Notes: generated by a model from the letters alone, not told the origin. Counted from the first letter of the stretch, positions 1-6,006 are shown. The stretch: DNA of 6,103 nt from Firmicutes bacterium UBA1422 (GCA_002304835.1 DBPK01000027.1:30629-36731); one strand, 5' to 3'. Translations and numbers: made by a program.

Positions 1-502
1 GGGATACGGATTCAAAGTATTTGCAGATGAAACAAGACCGCTTCTTCAGGGATCCCGGCTGACCGCATGGGAACTAAAAAAGGGCGGTGTGGATGTGACC
101 CTCATATGTGATAATATGGCATCTGCAGTGATGAAGAACGGATGGATAGATGCGGTAGTAACAGGATGTGACCGGATGGCGGCCAATGGTGACGGCGCCA
201 ACAAGATAGGCACATCTGCCCTGGCCATACTGGCAAAAGAGTATAAGATACCTTTTTATATGTATGCACCTTTATCCACCATTGATCTTGACACTCCTTC
301 CGGGGAGCAGATAAAAATAGAACTCCGGGACGGAGGAGAGATATATAAAATGTGGTACGAAAAAGATATGGCACCTGAAGGAACAAAGACATATAATCCT
401 TCTTTTGACATTACGGATCACAAATACATAAGTGCGGTGATAACGGAAAAAGGTATTGTAAGGCCGCCTTATAGGGAAGGATTGAAAAAACTCTTTGAAT
501 AA
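1..502 (+). CDS. mtnA: S-methyl-5-thioribose-1-phosphate isomerase, C-terminal part (5' end outside window)
   Basis: Methionine-salvage enzyme that isomerises 5-methylthioribose-1-phosphate to 5-methylthioribulose-1-phosphate in the cytoplasm. The reading frame is open from base 2, giving 166 visible residues, about half of the usual 340-350, so the N-terminal half lies upstream. The visible part starts just before the family signature ETRPLLQGSRLTAWEL (visible residues 10-25), which separates MtnA from the related eIF2B subunits and ribose-1,5-bisphosphate isomerase. The second signature, GCDRMAANGDGANKIGT, carries the Asp (bases 170-172) corresponding to the catalytic Asp of the family. The other expected catalytic residue, a Cys, would lie upstream of the window. 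Two residues differ from the form I remember as usual (GADRIAANGDVANKIGT): Ala to Cys and Val to Gly. The C-terminus (PSFDIT, then ITEKGIVRPPY) is typical and intact. The stop overlaps the next gene by 8 nt, indicating an operon with the transporters. Confidence 0.93.
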   Translation, partial: GYGFKVFADETRPLLQGSRLTAWELKKGGVDVTLICDNMASAVMKNGWIDAVVTGCDRMAANGDGANKIGTSALAILAKEYKIPFYMYAPLSTIDLDTPSGEQIKIELRDGGEIYKMWYEKDMAPEGTKTYNPSFDITDHKYISAVITEKGIVRPPYREGLKKLFE

Positions 503-1466
503 CACAAAAATATACACAGCCATGGTCTTTACGGCTTTTTTCTGGTCCGGTGCATTTATTGCCGGAAAACTGTGTGTGCCGTATATACCAACATATACGC
601 TTACATTCTTAAGATTTCTTTTTGCAGCGGCAGTTATGGCCGTTGTACTTATGATACAAAACAAAAAGACGGAGGGAAAAGTCCAGGAAAAGAAAGAAGG
701 AATATCTCCGGCGAAACCTTACCGGTTGCAGAAAAAACATGTGCCCATCTTTCTTTTTACCGGAATAGTAGGCATGGTCGGATATCATGTGTTTTTTTTC
801 GCAAGCCTTAAATACACCACAGCGATAAATTCATCCATAATCGCCGCCATGAATCCTTCACTGACTATGATCCTTGCGGCTCTGTTTCTTTCACTAAAAG
901 TACCCGCAAGACAGGCGGCGGGAGTCATACTCTCCTTTGTGGGAGTGGTACTTACAATAACCGGCGGAGATGTTGGTGTTCTGATGACACTATCCTTTAA
1001 TAAAGGTGACATATTGATGTTCGTAGCCATAATATGCTTTGCTTTTTACAGCGTTTTTAGCAGAGCGAAAGCGAAAGACATACCTTCGACAGGTCTTACT
1101 TTTTACAGCTTTCTTGTTTGCACGATTTTTCTTATACCCTTTGTTATATGGGAAAAGCCATGGACTTTTTTTGGAGATATACCTTCTTCTGCGTGGCTCG
1201 GAGTTTTGTATATGAGCGTATTTGCTTCTGTACTGGGCTATCTCATACAACAGGTATCGTTCAAAAGGATAGGAGCTTCAAGAACAAATATTTTTATAAA
1301 TGTGGTCCCTGTATTTTCCATCATACTTGCTGTTATCATATTGGGAGAAGAATTGGAAATAATAAAAATATTTACTGCCGCAATGATAATATGCGGCGTA
1401 ATAATGTGCCAGTTACCACAGAAGAGGAAAGAAATAAAAAAATCGCATGAAGGTGAAGACAGATGA
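495..1466 (+). CDS. EamA/DMT-superfamily transporter, first of a tandem pair
   Basis: A 323-residue integral membrane protein of the drug/metabolite transporter superfamily, expected to have ten membrane helices in two EamA repeats (about residues 8-155 and 170-307). Hydrophobic segments are regularly spaced, and the family's N-terminal pattern is present: FWSGAFIAGK in helix 1 and an Arg in FLRFLFA (R40). The second repeat ends in an acidic-flanked helix start (LGEELEI) typical of EamA proteins. An unusually long, Lys-rich loop (about residues 56-82) separates helices 2 and 3, and the C-terminal tail is highly charged. The start chosen is TTG at 495, overlapping the mtnA stop; an in-frame TGA at 483-485 blocks any earlier start. 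The AGGGAAGG at 473-480 is 14 nt away, a long spacing. ATG 522 is an alternative start but has no visible ribosome site. The substrate cannot be predicted; EamA members export amino acids, metabolites or nucleosides. Confidence 0.88.
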   Translation: MNNTKIYTAMVFTAFFWSGAFIAGKLCVPYIPTYTLTFLRFLFAAAVMAVVLMIQNKKTEGKVQEKKEGISPAKPYRLQKKHVPIFLFTGIVGMVGYHVFFFASLKYTTAINSSIIAAMNPSLTMILAALFLSLKVPARQAAGVILSFVGVVLTITGGDVGVLMTLSFNKGDILMFVAIICFAFYSVFSRAKAKDIPSTGLTFYSFLVCTIFLIPFVIWEKPWTFFGDIPSSAWLGVLYMSVFASVLGYLIQQVSFKRIGASRTNIFINVVPVFSIILAVIILGEELEIIKIFTAAMIICGVIMCQLPQKRKEIKKSHEGEDR

Positions 1467-2335
1467 ATCTGTTTCAGCGTAATGCCAAATTCATTGTTGT
1501 TTTGGCAATGATATCCGGATCCACATCCGGGATACTGGGAAAGTTGATCACTGCAGGCTCCATGACAATAGGATTTTACAGGCTTTCTTTCTGCCTGCCT
1601 TTTTTCATCGTTCCTTTATTGATAAAACACCGCAAGGACATTATTGAAATAAATAAAAAGCAACTGCTCCTGTGTGCATTGGGTGGCGTGTTTTTATTCG
1701 GGCATTTTTTCTGCTGGTATGTGGCAGTGAAAAATACCGTAATAGCCAGTGCAATAGTACTGGCAGGCTTGCATCCTATTGTAGTTATCCTTTTTATGTT
1801 CGTTTTTTTCAGAAAACGAACGCCGGCGAAGGCCATGGCAGGAGTGTTGATGGCACTGACAGGAGGGATCCTTGTGGCCGGCATGGATTACAGTTTTGCC
1901 GGCAGTAATGTGTTCGGTAATTTCATGGCATTGGGAGCGGCTTTTTGCATGGGTCTTTACTTTTGCATAGGCAATATAGTCAGAGAAAAAATGAATGCGG
2001 GAGTTTATATATTTCTTGTTTTTTTCTTCTGCTGGGTATGCTTCGCCACGGGAATGATATTGACAAAAACTCCCTTTACCGGATATCCCCTTTCGGATTA
2101 TATATGGCTTATCGTAATGACTTTGCTTTGTCAGTTCGGTGCTCATGCGGTGCTCAACTGGAGCCTGGGATACGTATCATCTCTATATGTCTCTGCCATA
2201 GAAACCGGAGAGATCGTCTCTGCTATGATTTTGGCTTTTATAGTACTATCACAGGTTCCAACACCATGGCAGATGGCAGGCGCGGCAGTGGTAATAATAG
2301 GGCTTGTTTATTATAACCGGCATGACTTGAAATAA
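1463..2335 (+). CDS. EamA/DMT-superfamily transporter, second of a tandem pair
   Basis: A 290-residue, strongly hydrophobic protein with the two-repeat EamA layout (about residues 8-138 and 150-285) and about ten membrane helices. Family traits visible are SGSTSGILGK in helix 1, the conserved Arg at position 40 (FYRLSF), the GLHPIVVILFMFVFFRKR stretch closing the first repeat, and SAIETGEIVSAMILAF near the end of the second. It shares its fold but little obvious sequence with the upstream transporter, so the pair looks like two divergent members rather than a recent duplication. ATG 1463 overlaps the previous stop in an ATGA, with AAGGTGA at 1450-1456 six bases upstream, so translation is probably coupled to the preceding gene. 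The two proteins could act separately or as a heteromer; the sequence does not decide. The substrate is unknown. No convincing terminator hairpin follows the stop. Confidence 0.88.
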   Translation: MNLFQRNAKFIVVLAMISGSTSGILGKLITAGSMTIGFYRLSFCLPFFIVPLLIKHRKDIIEINKKQLLLCALGGVFLFGHFFCWYVAVKNTVIASAIVLAGLHPIVVILFMFVFFRKRTPAKAMAGVLMALTGGILVAGMDYSFAGSNVFGNFMALGAAFCMGLYFCIGNIVREKMNAGVYIFLVFFFCWVCFATGMILTKTPFTGYPLSDYIWLIVMTLLCQFGAHAVLNWSLGYVSSLYVSAIETGEIVSAMILAFIVLSQVPTPWQMAGAAVVIIGLVYYNRHDLK

Positions 2336-2343
2336 ATATGGTT

Positions 2344-2367
2344 TTGACAGGGTTTTTGTATTATAAT
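2344..2367 (+). promoter_or_regulatory. Promoter-like hexamers upstream of scpA (12-nt spacing)
   Basis: The 67-nt gap before scpA contains a perfect TTGACA (2344-2349) and a perfect TATAAT (2362-2367), but only 12 nt separate them, too close for an ordinary sigma-70/SigA promoter. Taking TATAAT as the -10, the -35 at 17 nt (TGGTTT) is poor. Taking TTGACA as the -35, the -10 at 17 nt (TCTATG) matches 3 of 6. TATAAT would place the transcript start near 2374, leaving a leader of about 29 nt with the ribosome site. scpAB probably has its own promoter here, but the exact pair is uncertain. Confidence 0.4.
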
Positions 2368-2402
2368 CTATGTCGTGCATATAAAGGCTAAGGAGAGCAT
2401 AA

Positions 2403-3188
2403 ATGAGATATAAAGTCAAAACAAATATCTTCGAGGGACCTTTCGATCTCCTTGTATATCTTATAGAAAATGCAAGAATGAGTATATATGATATAAAGGT
2501 GTCTGAAATAACAGCCCAGTACATCAAGCACATTGAAGAAATGGAGAAAATGGATGTCCTTTTGGCATCGGAGTTTATGGTGCTGGCGGCGACTCTAATA
2601 GATATAAAGTCGAAAATGCTTCTTCCCAAACAGATAGATGAAGAGGAAGGCGGTATCGGCGAGGATCCCAGGACCGAACTGGTGCAAAAGCTTATTGAGT
2701 ACAAAAAATTCAAAAATGCATCTGAAATACTTGCCCGAAAAGAAGAGGATATTTCAAGGATACTGGACAAACCCCAGGAGGACCTTTCGCTTTTCACAAA
2801 TGAGCCCGATGAATACCTTAAACTAAATATCAATCAGTTTGTAAAAGCATTCAATGATTTCCTCGTAAAAAAGAAAAAAGTGGATGAGATAAGAAGAAAT
2901 TACGAAAGAGATGAGAGACAAAGGATAACCACAGAAGTAAGGATGGATTTTATCAGGGATCTTATCCTGAAATGGCCGGAAAAAGTTTTCACATTCAAAG
3001 AGCTGGTGCCGGATACACAATGCAAATATGATACAGCTCTTTCTTTTGTCTCGATGCTTGAAATGATAAAACAACGCAGGATAGAGGCAAGACAGAAAAC
3101 ACTTTTCGGAGAAATAGAAATAAAAGCAACGGCATATCTTGATAACGGAAAAGAGGAGGAGCCGGATGACAAGCAAAAGATCAATTAA
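2403..3188 (+). CDS. scpA: Segregation and condensation protein A (ScpA, kleisin)
   Basis: Kleisin subunit of the SMC-ScpAB condensin, which organises newly replicated chromosome arms for segregation. The protein is 261 residues, close to the usual length of about 250. The N-terminal domain opens with FEGPFDLLVYLIE (residues 10-22) and continues through IYDIKVSEITAQYI and ASEFMVLAATLIDIKSKMLLP (55-75), the helices that contact the SMC neck in known structures. An acidic and Lys-rich middle (about 76-170) is where ScpB wraps the kleisin. The C-terminal part (about 172-240) fits the winged helix that binds the SMC head; KTLFGEIEI is typical of its end. ATG 2403 has AAGGAG at 2390-2395, seven bases upstream. 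The 3' end overlaps scpB by 23 nt, so the two are cotranscribed and probably coupled. smc itself is not in the window. Confidence 0.95.
   Translation: MRYKVKTNIFEGPFDLLVYLIENARMSIYDIKVSEITAQYIKHIEEMEKMDVLLASEFMVLAATLIDIKSKMLLPKQIDEEEGGIGEDPRTELVQKLIEYKKFKNASEILARKEEDISRILDKPQEDLSLFTNEPDEYLKLNINQFVKAFNDFLVKKKKVDEIRRNYERDERQRITTEVRMDFIRDLILKWPEKVFTFKELVPDTQCKYDTALSFVSMLEMIKQRRIEARQKTLFGEIEIKATAYLDNGKEEEPDDKQKIN
3154..3159 (+). promoter_or_regulatory. Ribosome binding site of scpB, inside scpA
   Basis: AGGAGG lies six bases before ATG 3166 and within the scpA reading frame. It decides the scpB start: the frame is also open from TTG 3139, but that codon has no comparable site and would add nine residues before the normal ScpB N-terminus. 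Confidence 0.85.
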
Positions 3189-3756
3189 ATCAGCATTCGA
3201 ATCTATGATGTTCACCTGGGGGGAGCCCCTTGATATGAAATTGGCTGCTGAAATATTCAATATAGACGCAAAAGAGGCCTATGGATATTTCAAAGAGCTT
3301 CAGCAGGAATACGATGATCAAAAAAGAGGCATAAGGATAAGAGAAATAAACAAAAAGTTTCAATTTGTGACCGACAGCGATAATTTTGAGTATATCGAAA
3401 GACTTTGTTCACCGGTAAAACAAAGAAAGCTCAGCCAGTCTGCTCTGGAAGTACTGGCGATAGTAGCGTATAAGCAGCCTGTAACAAGAGGAGAAATAGA
3501 AGCGATAAGGGGAATAAGATGTGAAAGAGTCCTGGAAGGGCTGCAAAAAAAAGAACTTATAGATGAAGTGGGAAGATCATCGGGAATAGGAAGACCGATC
3601 CTTTATGGTACAACAGATGCCTTTTTGAAGAATTTCGGTTTTTCAACTCTGAAGGAACTTCCTGAAATCGAGGACATAGAAAGCGCCATAGAAGTTGAAG
3701 AGCCAAAGGACATTGTGGATTTGCAGCAGATACCGATCAAAATACCCCAAGAGTGA
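3166..3756 (+). CDS. scpB: Segregation and condensation protein B (ScpB)
   Basis: Winged-helix partner of ScpA; a ScpB dimer binds the central part of the kleisin and stabilises the SMC-ScpAB ring. The protein is 196 residues from ATG 3166, in the normal range for the family. The first winged-helix domain covers about residues 1-80 (IKSAFESMMFTWGEPL, then LAAEIFNID). The second covers about 88-165 and carries the most conserved family stretch: LSQSALEVLAIVAYKQPVTR, EIEAIRGIR, and GRPILYGTTDAFLKNFG (142-158). The acidic tail (about 165-185) is typical and variable. The gene starts within scpA and ends with TGA followed directly by TAA. About 100 nt later a strong hairpin should end the transcript. 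Confidence 0.95.
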   Translation: MTSKRSIKSAFESMMFTWGEPLDMKLAAEIFNIDAKEAYGYFKELQQEYDDQKRGIRIREINKKFQFVTDSDNFEYIERLCSPVKQRKLSQSALEVLAIVAYKQPVTRGEIEAIRGIRCERVLEGLQKKELIDEVGRSSGIGRPILYGTTDAFLKNFGFSTLKELPEIEDIESAIEVEEPKDIVDLQQIPIKIPQE

Positions 3757-3860
3757 TAAGGGCTCGGGAAATTTTCAGTCCTCAGATAGTACAGATTCTT
3801 GATTCTTCGATTGAACTTCAGGGAAAGTTTCGGAAAGAATCGATAATGCCCAAAAAAATA
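3757..3860. other. Short intergenic stretch between scpB and the terminator
   Basis: About 100 nt without a supported gene. It contains a tandem GATTCTT repeat (3794-3807) and an AAGAATC at 3835-3841 that is its inverse complement, so a weak seven-pair hairpin could form; a five-pair AACTT/AAGTT (3814-3818, 3825-3829) could nest inside it. One frame stays open through the region from GTG 3753 but lacks a ribosome site and resembles no protein I know. Confidence 0.35.
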
Positions 3861-3897
3861 AAGACCTGCTCATATATTCGGGCAGGTCTTTTCTTTT
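3852..3897. terminator. Bidirectional rho-independent terminator between converging operons
   Basis: AAGACCTGC (3861-3869) pairs perfectly with GCAGGTCTT (3882-3890), with A3860-T3891 adding a tenth pair, around a loop of about 12 nt. On the + strand the stem is followed by TTCTTTT, ending scpAB. On the - strand it is followed by TATTTTTTT, ending the exporter operon. The exporter stop codon (3896-3898) touches the + strand T tract, so both operons share this structure. Confidence 0.9.
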
Positions 3898-4351
3898 ATG
3901 TTGAATATATTTTTCTTTTTATTGTGATTATTATACGAATAACAGAGCCGACTACCATAAGGCCCAGGGCAATGGCACCGGCCATAAAAATTGTCTCGGA
4001 TCCTTGAGTGGCAGCCTGTGAAAAATCGCTTTTGATCAATTCCATCATTGTGTAGAACATTCCTGCTCCGGGGACCAGGGGCATTATACCCGGTATGGAA
4101 AAAACTGTAGAGGTCTCTTTTAGTGTACGGGCACATATATCGCTGAGAAGCCCGACTAAGCAGGCAGCCAGAAAACAGCCAATAACTTTATTGCTGCCTG
4201 TGGATGTCCAGAGCTCATAAGCAGCCCAACCCAGACCGCCGATCAGGGCAGCAGGGACTATATGATTAGCCGGCACATGAAAAAGAAGACAGAATCCTAG
4301 AGTTGGCGCAAAACCCATAATAAGAGGCATTATCATTTCCCATGATATCAT
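3896..4351 (-). CDS. ThrE-type exporter small subunit (YjjB-like, ThrE_2/DUF3815)
   Basis: Membrane protein of 151 residues, the smaller half of the split threonine/serine exporter family. In Corynebacterium ThrE both halves are one polypeptide; in E. coli the pair YjjP/YjjB is associated with succinate export, so the substrate here is open. Four or five hydrophobic segments are visible: about residues 5-26, 30-50, 55-75, 85-110 and 120-143. The family signature IPGIMPLVPGAGMFYTM lies in the second half, after the ARTLKETSTVF helix. The tail is short and basic. The open frame extends back to 4609, but ATG at 4351 is preferred: GGAGG (4365-4361) lies nine bases before it, and it overlaps the upstream stop as ATGA. 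The earlier extension is only the shadow of the partner gene. It is probably translated with, and assembles with, the upstream gene product. Confidence 0.88.
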   Translation of the reverse strand: MISWEMIMPLIMGFAPTLGFCLLFHVPANHIVPAALIGGLGWAAYELWTSTGSNKVIGCFLAACLVGLLSDICARTLKETSTVFSIPGIMPLVPGAGMFYTMMELIKSDFSQAATQGSETIFMAGAIALGLMVVGSVIRIIITIKRKIYST

Positions 4352-5160
4352 AATGTGACACCTCCGATCATGTTCCATGTTGCAATTATTATACCTGCCC
4401 CTGTAGCCAGAGATACAGCAATTATAAGTGCTTCCGCCATTCGTGCCACACCTGACAGCATATCTCCCGAGAGAAAGTCTCTGATGGAATTGGTTATGGC
4501 GACACCGGGAACAAAAATCATTATGGTACCTATTACTATTGCGCCGTAATTGCTGCATGCACCACTGGAATCGGCTAATAGAGCCAAAAAAGTCGTAAGT
4601 CCGCAACATGTAAAACCGCGTATAAAATAGTTTATTTCATAACGGTCAAGAAAGGACGCCAGAGAATAGCTGATCACACCCAGGATAAATGAACAGAGGG
4701 AATCGATTATATGTCCCGAAAAAATACCGCAGAAGAAAGAGGCAACAAGACCTGCCCCCAAAAGCCTGACGGGAAGCGGATACGGCTTTGCTTTATCTAT
4801 TTCTGTAAGACGTTTTATACCGGATTCCACAGAAAGGTCTGTGTCCGTGAATTCCCTGGAAAATTTATTGAGATCTGAAATCTTTTTTAGATCAGTTGTA
4901 CGTCCGTCAAGACTTTTTATATAGGTATAAACATCCCCTCCTTCTCCGCCGGAGCCTATGGTAACAAAAACACCCGTGGTAGTTGCAAAAACTTCCACGT
5001 ATGGGATATGACAGGCCCGGCAGATCCGGGTGATGGTATCTTCTACTCTGTATACTTCCGCACCGTTTTTCATCATAAGCTCACCGGCTCTTACTGCCAG
5101 GATAAGCGCTCTTTTTTGCATATTTGAAATGGTACGGGGCTTTTTGTTTTGATCATCCAT
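4348..5160 (-). CDS. ThrE-type exporter large subunit (YjjP-like, ThrE/DUF1212)
   Basis: A 270-residue protein of the threonine/serine exporter family (ThrE N-terminal half, DUF1212). A soluble, mostly cytoplasmic part (about residues 1-128) carries the family signatures AGELMMKNGAEVYRVEDTI (26-44), FATTTGVFVTIG and the RTTDLKKISDLNKFSREF stretch. The membrane part (about 130-265) has five hydrophobic helices and the conserved IVIGTIMIFVPGVAITNSIRD segment followed by SGDMLSGVARMAEAL. The length is normal for a split-type subunit. It overlaps the YjjB-like gene by 4 nt, so the two form one operon and probably one complex. ATG 5160 is the only plausible full-length start, because an in-frame TGA lies a few codons upstream, but no Shine-Dalgarno sequence precedes it. 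The transported compound (amino acid or dicarboxylate) cannot be told from the sequence. Confidence 0.9.
   Translation of the reverse strand: MDDQNKKPRTISNMQKRALILAVRAGELMMKNGAEVYRVEDTITRICRACHIPYVEVFATTTGVFVTIGSGGEGGDVYTYIKSLDGRTTDLKKISDLNKFSREFTDTDLSVESGIKRLTEIDKAKPYPLPVRLLGAGLVASFFCGIFSGHIIDSLCSFILGVISYSLASFLDRYEINYFIRGFTCCGLTTFLALLADSSGACSNYGAIVIGTIMIFVPGVAITNSIRDFLSGDMLSGVARMAEALIIAVSLATGAGIIIATWNMIGGVTL
4361..4365 (-). promoter_or_regulatory. Ribosome binding site of the YjjB-like gene
   Basis: GGAGG on the - strand, nine bases before ATG 4351 and inside the last codons of the YjjP-like gene. It fixes the start of the small subunit, whose frame otherwise stays open for another 258 nt. 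Confidence 0.8.
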
Positions 5161-5166
5161 GACATA

Positions 5167-5195
5167 AGGATATCATATTTTCAGCACGCTTTCAA
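5167..5195 (-). promoter_or_regulatory. Possible promoter of the exporter operon
   Basis: On the - strand TTGAAA (5195-5190, 5 of 6) is followed after 17 nt by TATCCT (5172-5167, 4 of 6). If used, transcription would begin almost at ATG 5160, making the message nearly leaderless, in line with the missing ribosome site. An alternative -10, TAAAAT at 5200-5195, would give a leader of about 28 nt but has no good -35. Confidence 0.25.
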
Positions 5196-5218
5196 TTTTA
5201 TATGGCATGTGCTAAAAT
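5190..5218 (+). promoter_or_regulatory. Possible rluB promoter with extended -10
   Basis: TGCTAAAAT (5210-5218) is an extended -10 element (TGn plus TAAAAT, 5 of 6), 17 nt after a weak -35, TTTCAA (5190-5195). It would start transcription near 5225, giving a leader of about 55 nt. A rival candidate lies just downstream: TTGACT (5218-5223), 17 nt, then AAGAAT (5241-5246). Confidence 0.4.
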
Positions 5219-5221
5219 TGA
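5192..5221. repeat. 9-bp inverted repeat in the divergent promoter region
   Basis: TCAATTTTA (5192-5200) and TAAAATTGA (5213-5221) are perfect inverse complements separated by 12 nt. The right arm covers the putative rluB -10 and the left arm the putative exporter -35. Arm length, spacing and position fit an operator for a dimeric regulator, though the AT-rich composition makes chance possible. Confidence 0.5.
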
Positions 5222-5235
5222 CTGGAACATCCAGT
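5221..5235. repeat. 15-nt palindrome ACTGGA-aca-TCCAGT
   Basis: A perfect 6-bp inverted repeat with a 3-nt centre, directly after the 9-bp dyad and near the predicted rluB transcript start. In DNA it could be an operator; in RNA it would form a small hairpin at the 5' end of the leader. It is not followed by a T tract, so it is not a terminator. Confidence 0.5.
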
Positions 5236-5280
5236 GTGGCAAGAATAAGATGGATGGTCTCAATGTGAAGGAGTGAATAA

Positions 5281-6006
5281 ATGAGACTTAATAAGTATAT
5301 AGCAGGGGCAGGTGCCTGCAGCAGGCGAAAGGCGGATGAACTTACAATAAACGGAAATGTAAGGATAAACGGAGTTGTCATGAAAGAGCCGGGATATGAC
5401 GTAGTGGAAGGTGACAGGGTCGAAGTGAATGGCAAACTGATTGTTTTTTCCGAGAAAAAAATATATCTGCTGCTCAATAAGCCCAAGGGATACATAACGA
5501 CAACCAGGGATGAAAAAGGCAGGGCTACCGTCATGGAACTGGTCAATGATGTACCGGAAAGGATATTTCCTGTGGGCAGGCTGGATCACGATACATCCGG
5601 TCTTCTTATAATGACCAATGACGGAGAACTGGCCCACCATCTTATGCATCCGGGGAAAGAAGTGGCGAAAAGATACAGAGTTTTTGCTGCAGGGACAGTT
5701 TCCGGACAAAAGCTTTCACGCCTCAGAAAAGGAGTCGACATAGGAGGATACGTAACATCTCCTGCCAGGGTGGATATCATAAAACAGAGCCCGAGATCAG
5801 CCTTGGTGGAGATAGAGATACATGAAGGAAAGAACCGTCAGATAAGAAAAATGTTTTCTGCAGTCGATTGTCCTGTTCAGGCCCTGGAAAGGATCGCCAT
5901 TGGAGAAATCAGACTGGGACGCTTAAAGGAAGGACACTACAGAAAGATGACAAAAGACGAGATCGAATACCTGAAGAAAAACATGAAAAAAGCACCTGAA
6001 AAATAA
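5281..6006 (+). CDS. rluB: rRNA pseudouridine synthase, RluB/RsuA family
   Basis: Converts a uridine in ribosomal RNA to pseudouridine. RluB modifies 23S rRNA (U2605 in E. coli) and RsuA modifies 16S rRNA (U516); the scpAB neighbourhood and length favour RluB. The protein is 241 residues. An S4 RNA-binding domain covers about 1-50 (MRLNKYIAGAGACSRRKADEL, with INGVV and VEVNGK). The catalytic domain starts at LLLNKPKGYITT (63-74). The motif GRLDHDTSGLLIMTNDGEL (99-117) contains the expected catalytic Asp, D102. KRYRV (130-134) and HEGKNRQIRKMF (171-182) are the remaining family blocks. The C-terminus is short and Lys-rich. ATG 5281 has AAGGAG at 5268-5273, seven bases upstream. It probably has its own promoter in the gap shared with the divergent exporter operon. 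Confidence 0.93.
   Translation: MRLNKYIAGAGACSRRKADELTINGNVRINGVVMKEPGYDVVEGDRVEVNGKLIVFSEKKIYLLLNKPKGYITTTRDEKGRATVMELVNDVPERIFPVGRLDHDTSGLLIMTNDGELAHHLMHPGKEVAKRYRVFAAGTVSGQKLSRLRKGVDIGGYVTSPARVDIIKQSPRSALVEIEIHEGKNRQIRKMFSAVDCPVQALERIAIGEIRLGRLKEGHYRKMTKDEIEYLKKNMKKAPEK

Noticed and set aside
2374..2402. Possible riboswitch before scpA
   Set aside because: The leader would be under 30 nt after the likely -10, too short for any known riboswitch, and no stem is visible.
2249..2833. Long - strand open frame of 194 codons across the scpA start
   Set aside because: Ser/Ile-rich antisense shadow of scpA, crossing the gap and the end of the transporter gene; no family resemblance.
3139..3165. 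TTG start nine codons before scpB ATG
   Set aside because: No ribosome site at proper distance, and the ATG at 3166 has a near-perfect AGGAGG six bases upstream.
3794..3842. Tandem GATTCTT repeat with a distant inverse copy, as a possible regulatory RNA or second terminator
   Set aside because: The pairing is short, AT-rich and not followed by a T tract; chance is likely in such sequence.
3753..4007. Open frame of 84 codons starting at GTG after scpB
   Set aside because: It runs through the terminator hairpin and antisense to the YjjB-like gene, has no ribosome site, and resembles nothing known; only its first part is kept as a low-interest finding.
4352..4609. Upstream extension of the YjjB-like gene
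   Set aside because: The extension is the out-of-frame shadow of the YjjP-like gene, with Arg/Asn/Cys-rich text unlike a membrane protein; the ATG at 4351 with GGAGG explains the start.
5181..5709. Two - strand open frames antisense to rluB
   Set aside because: Both overlap the well-supported rluB frame and show no recognisable domains.
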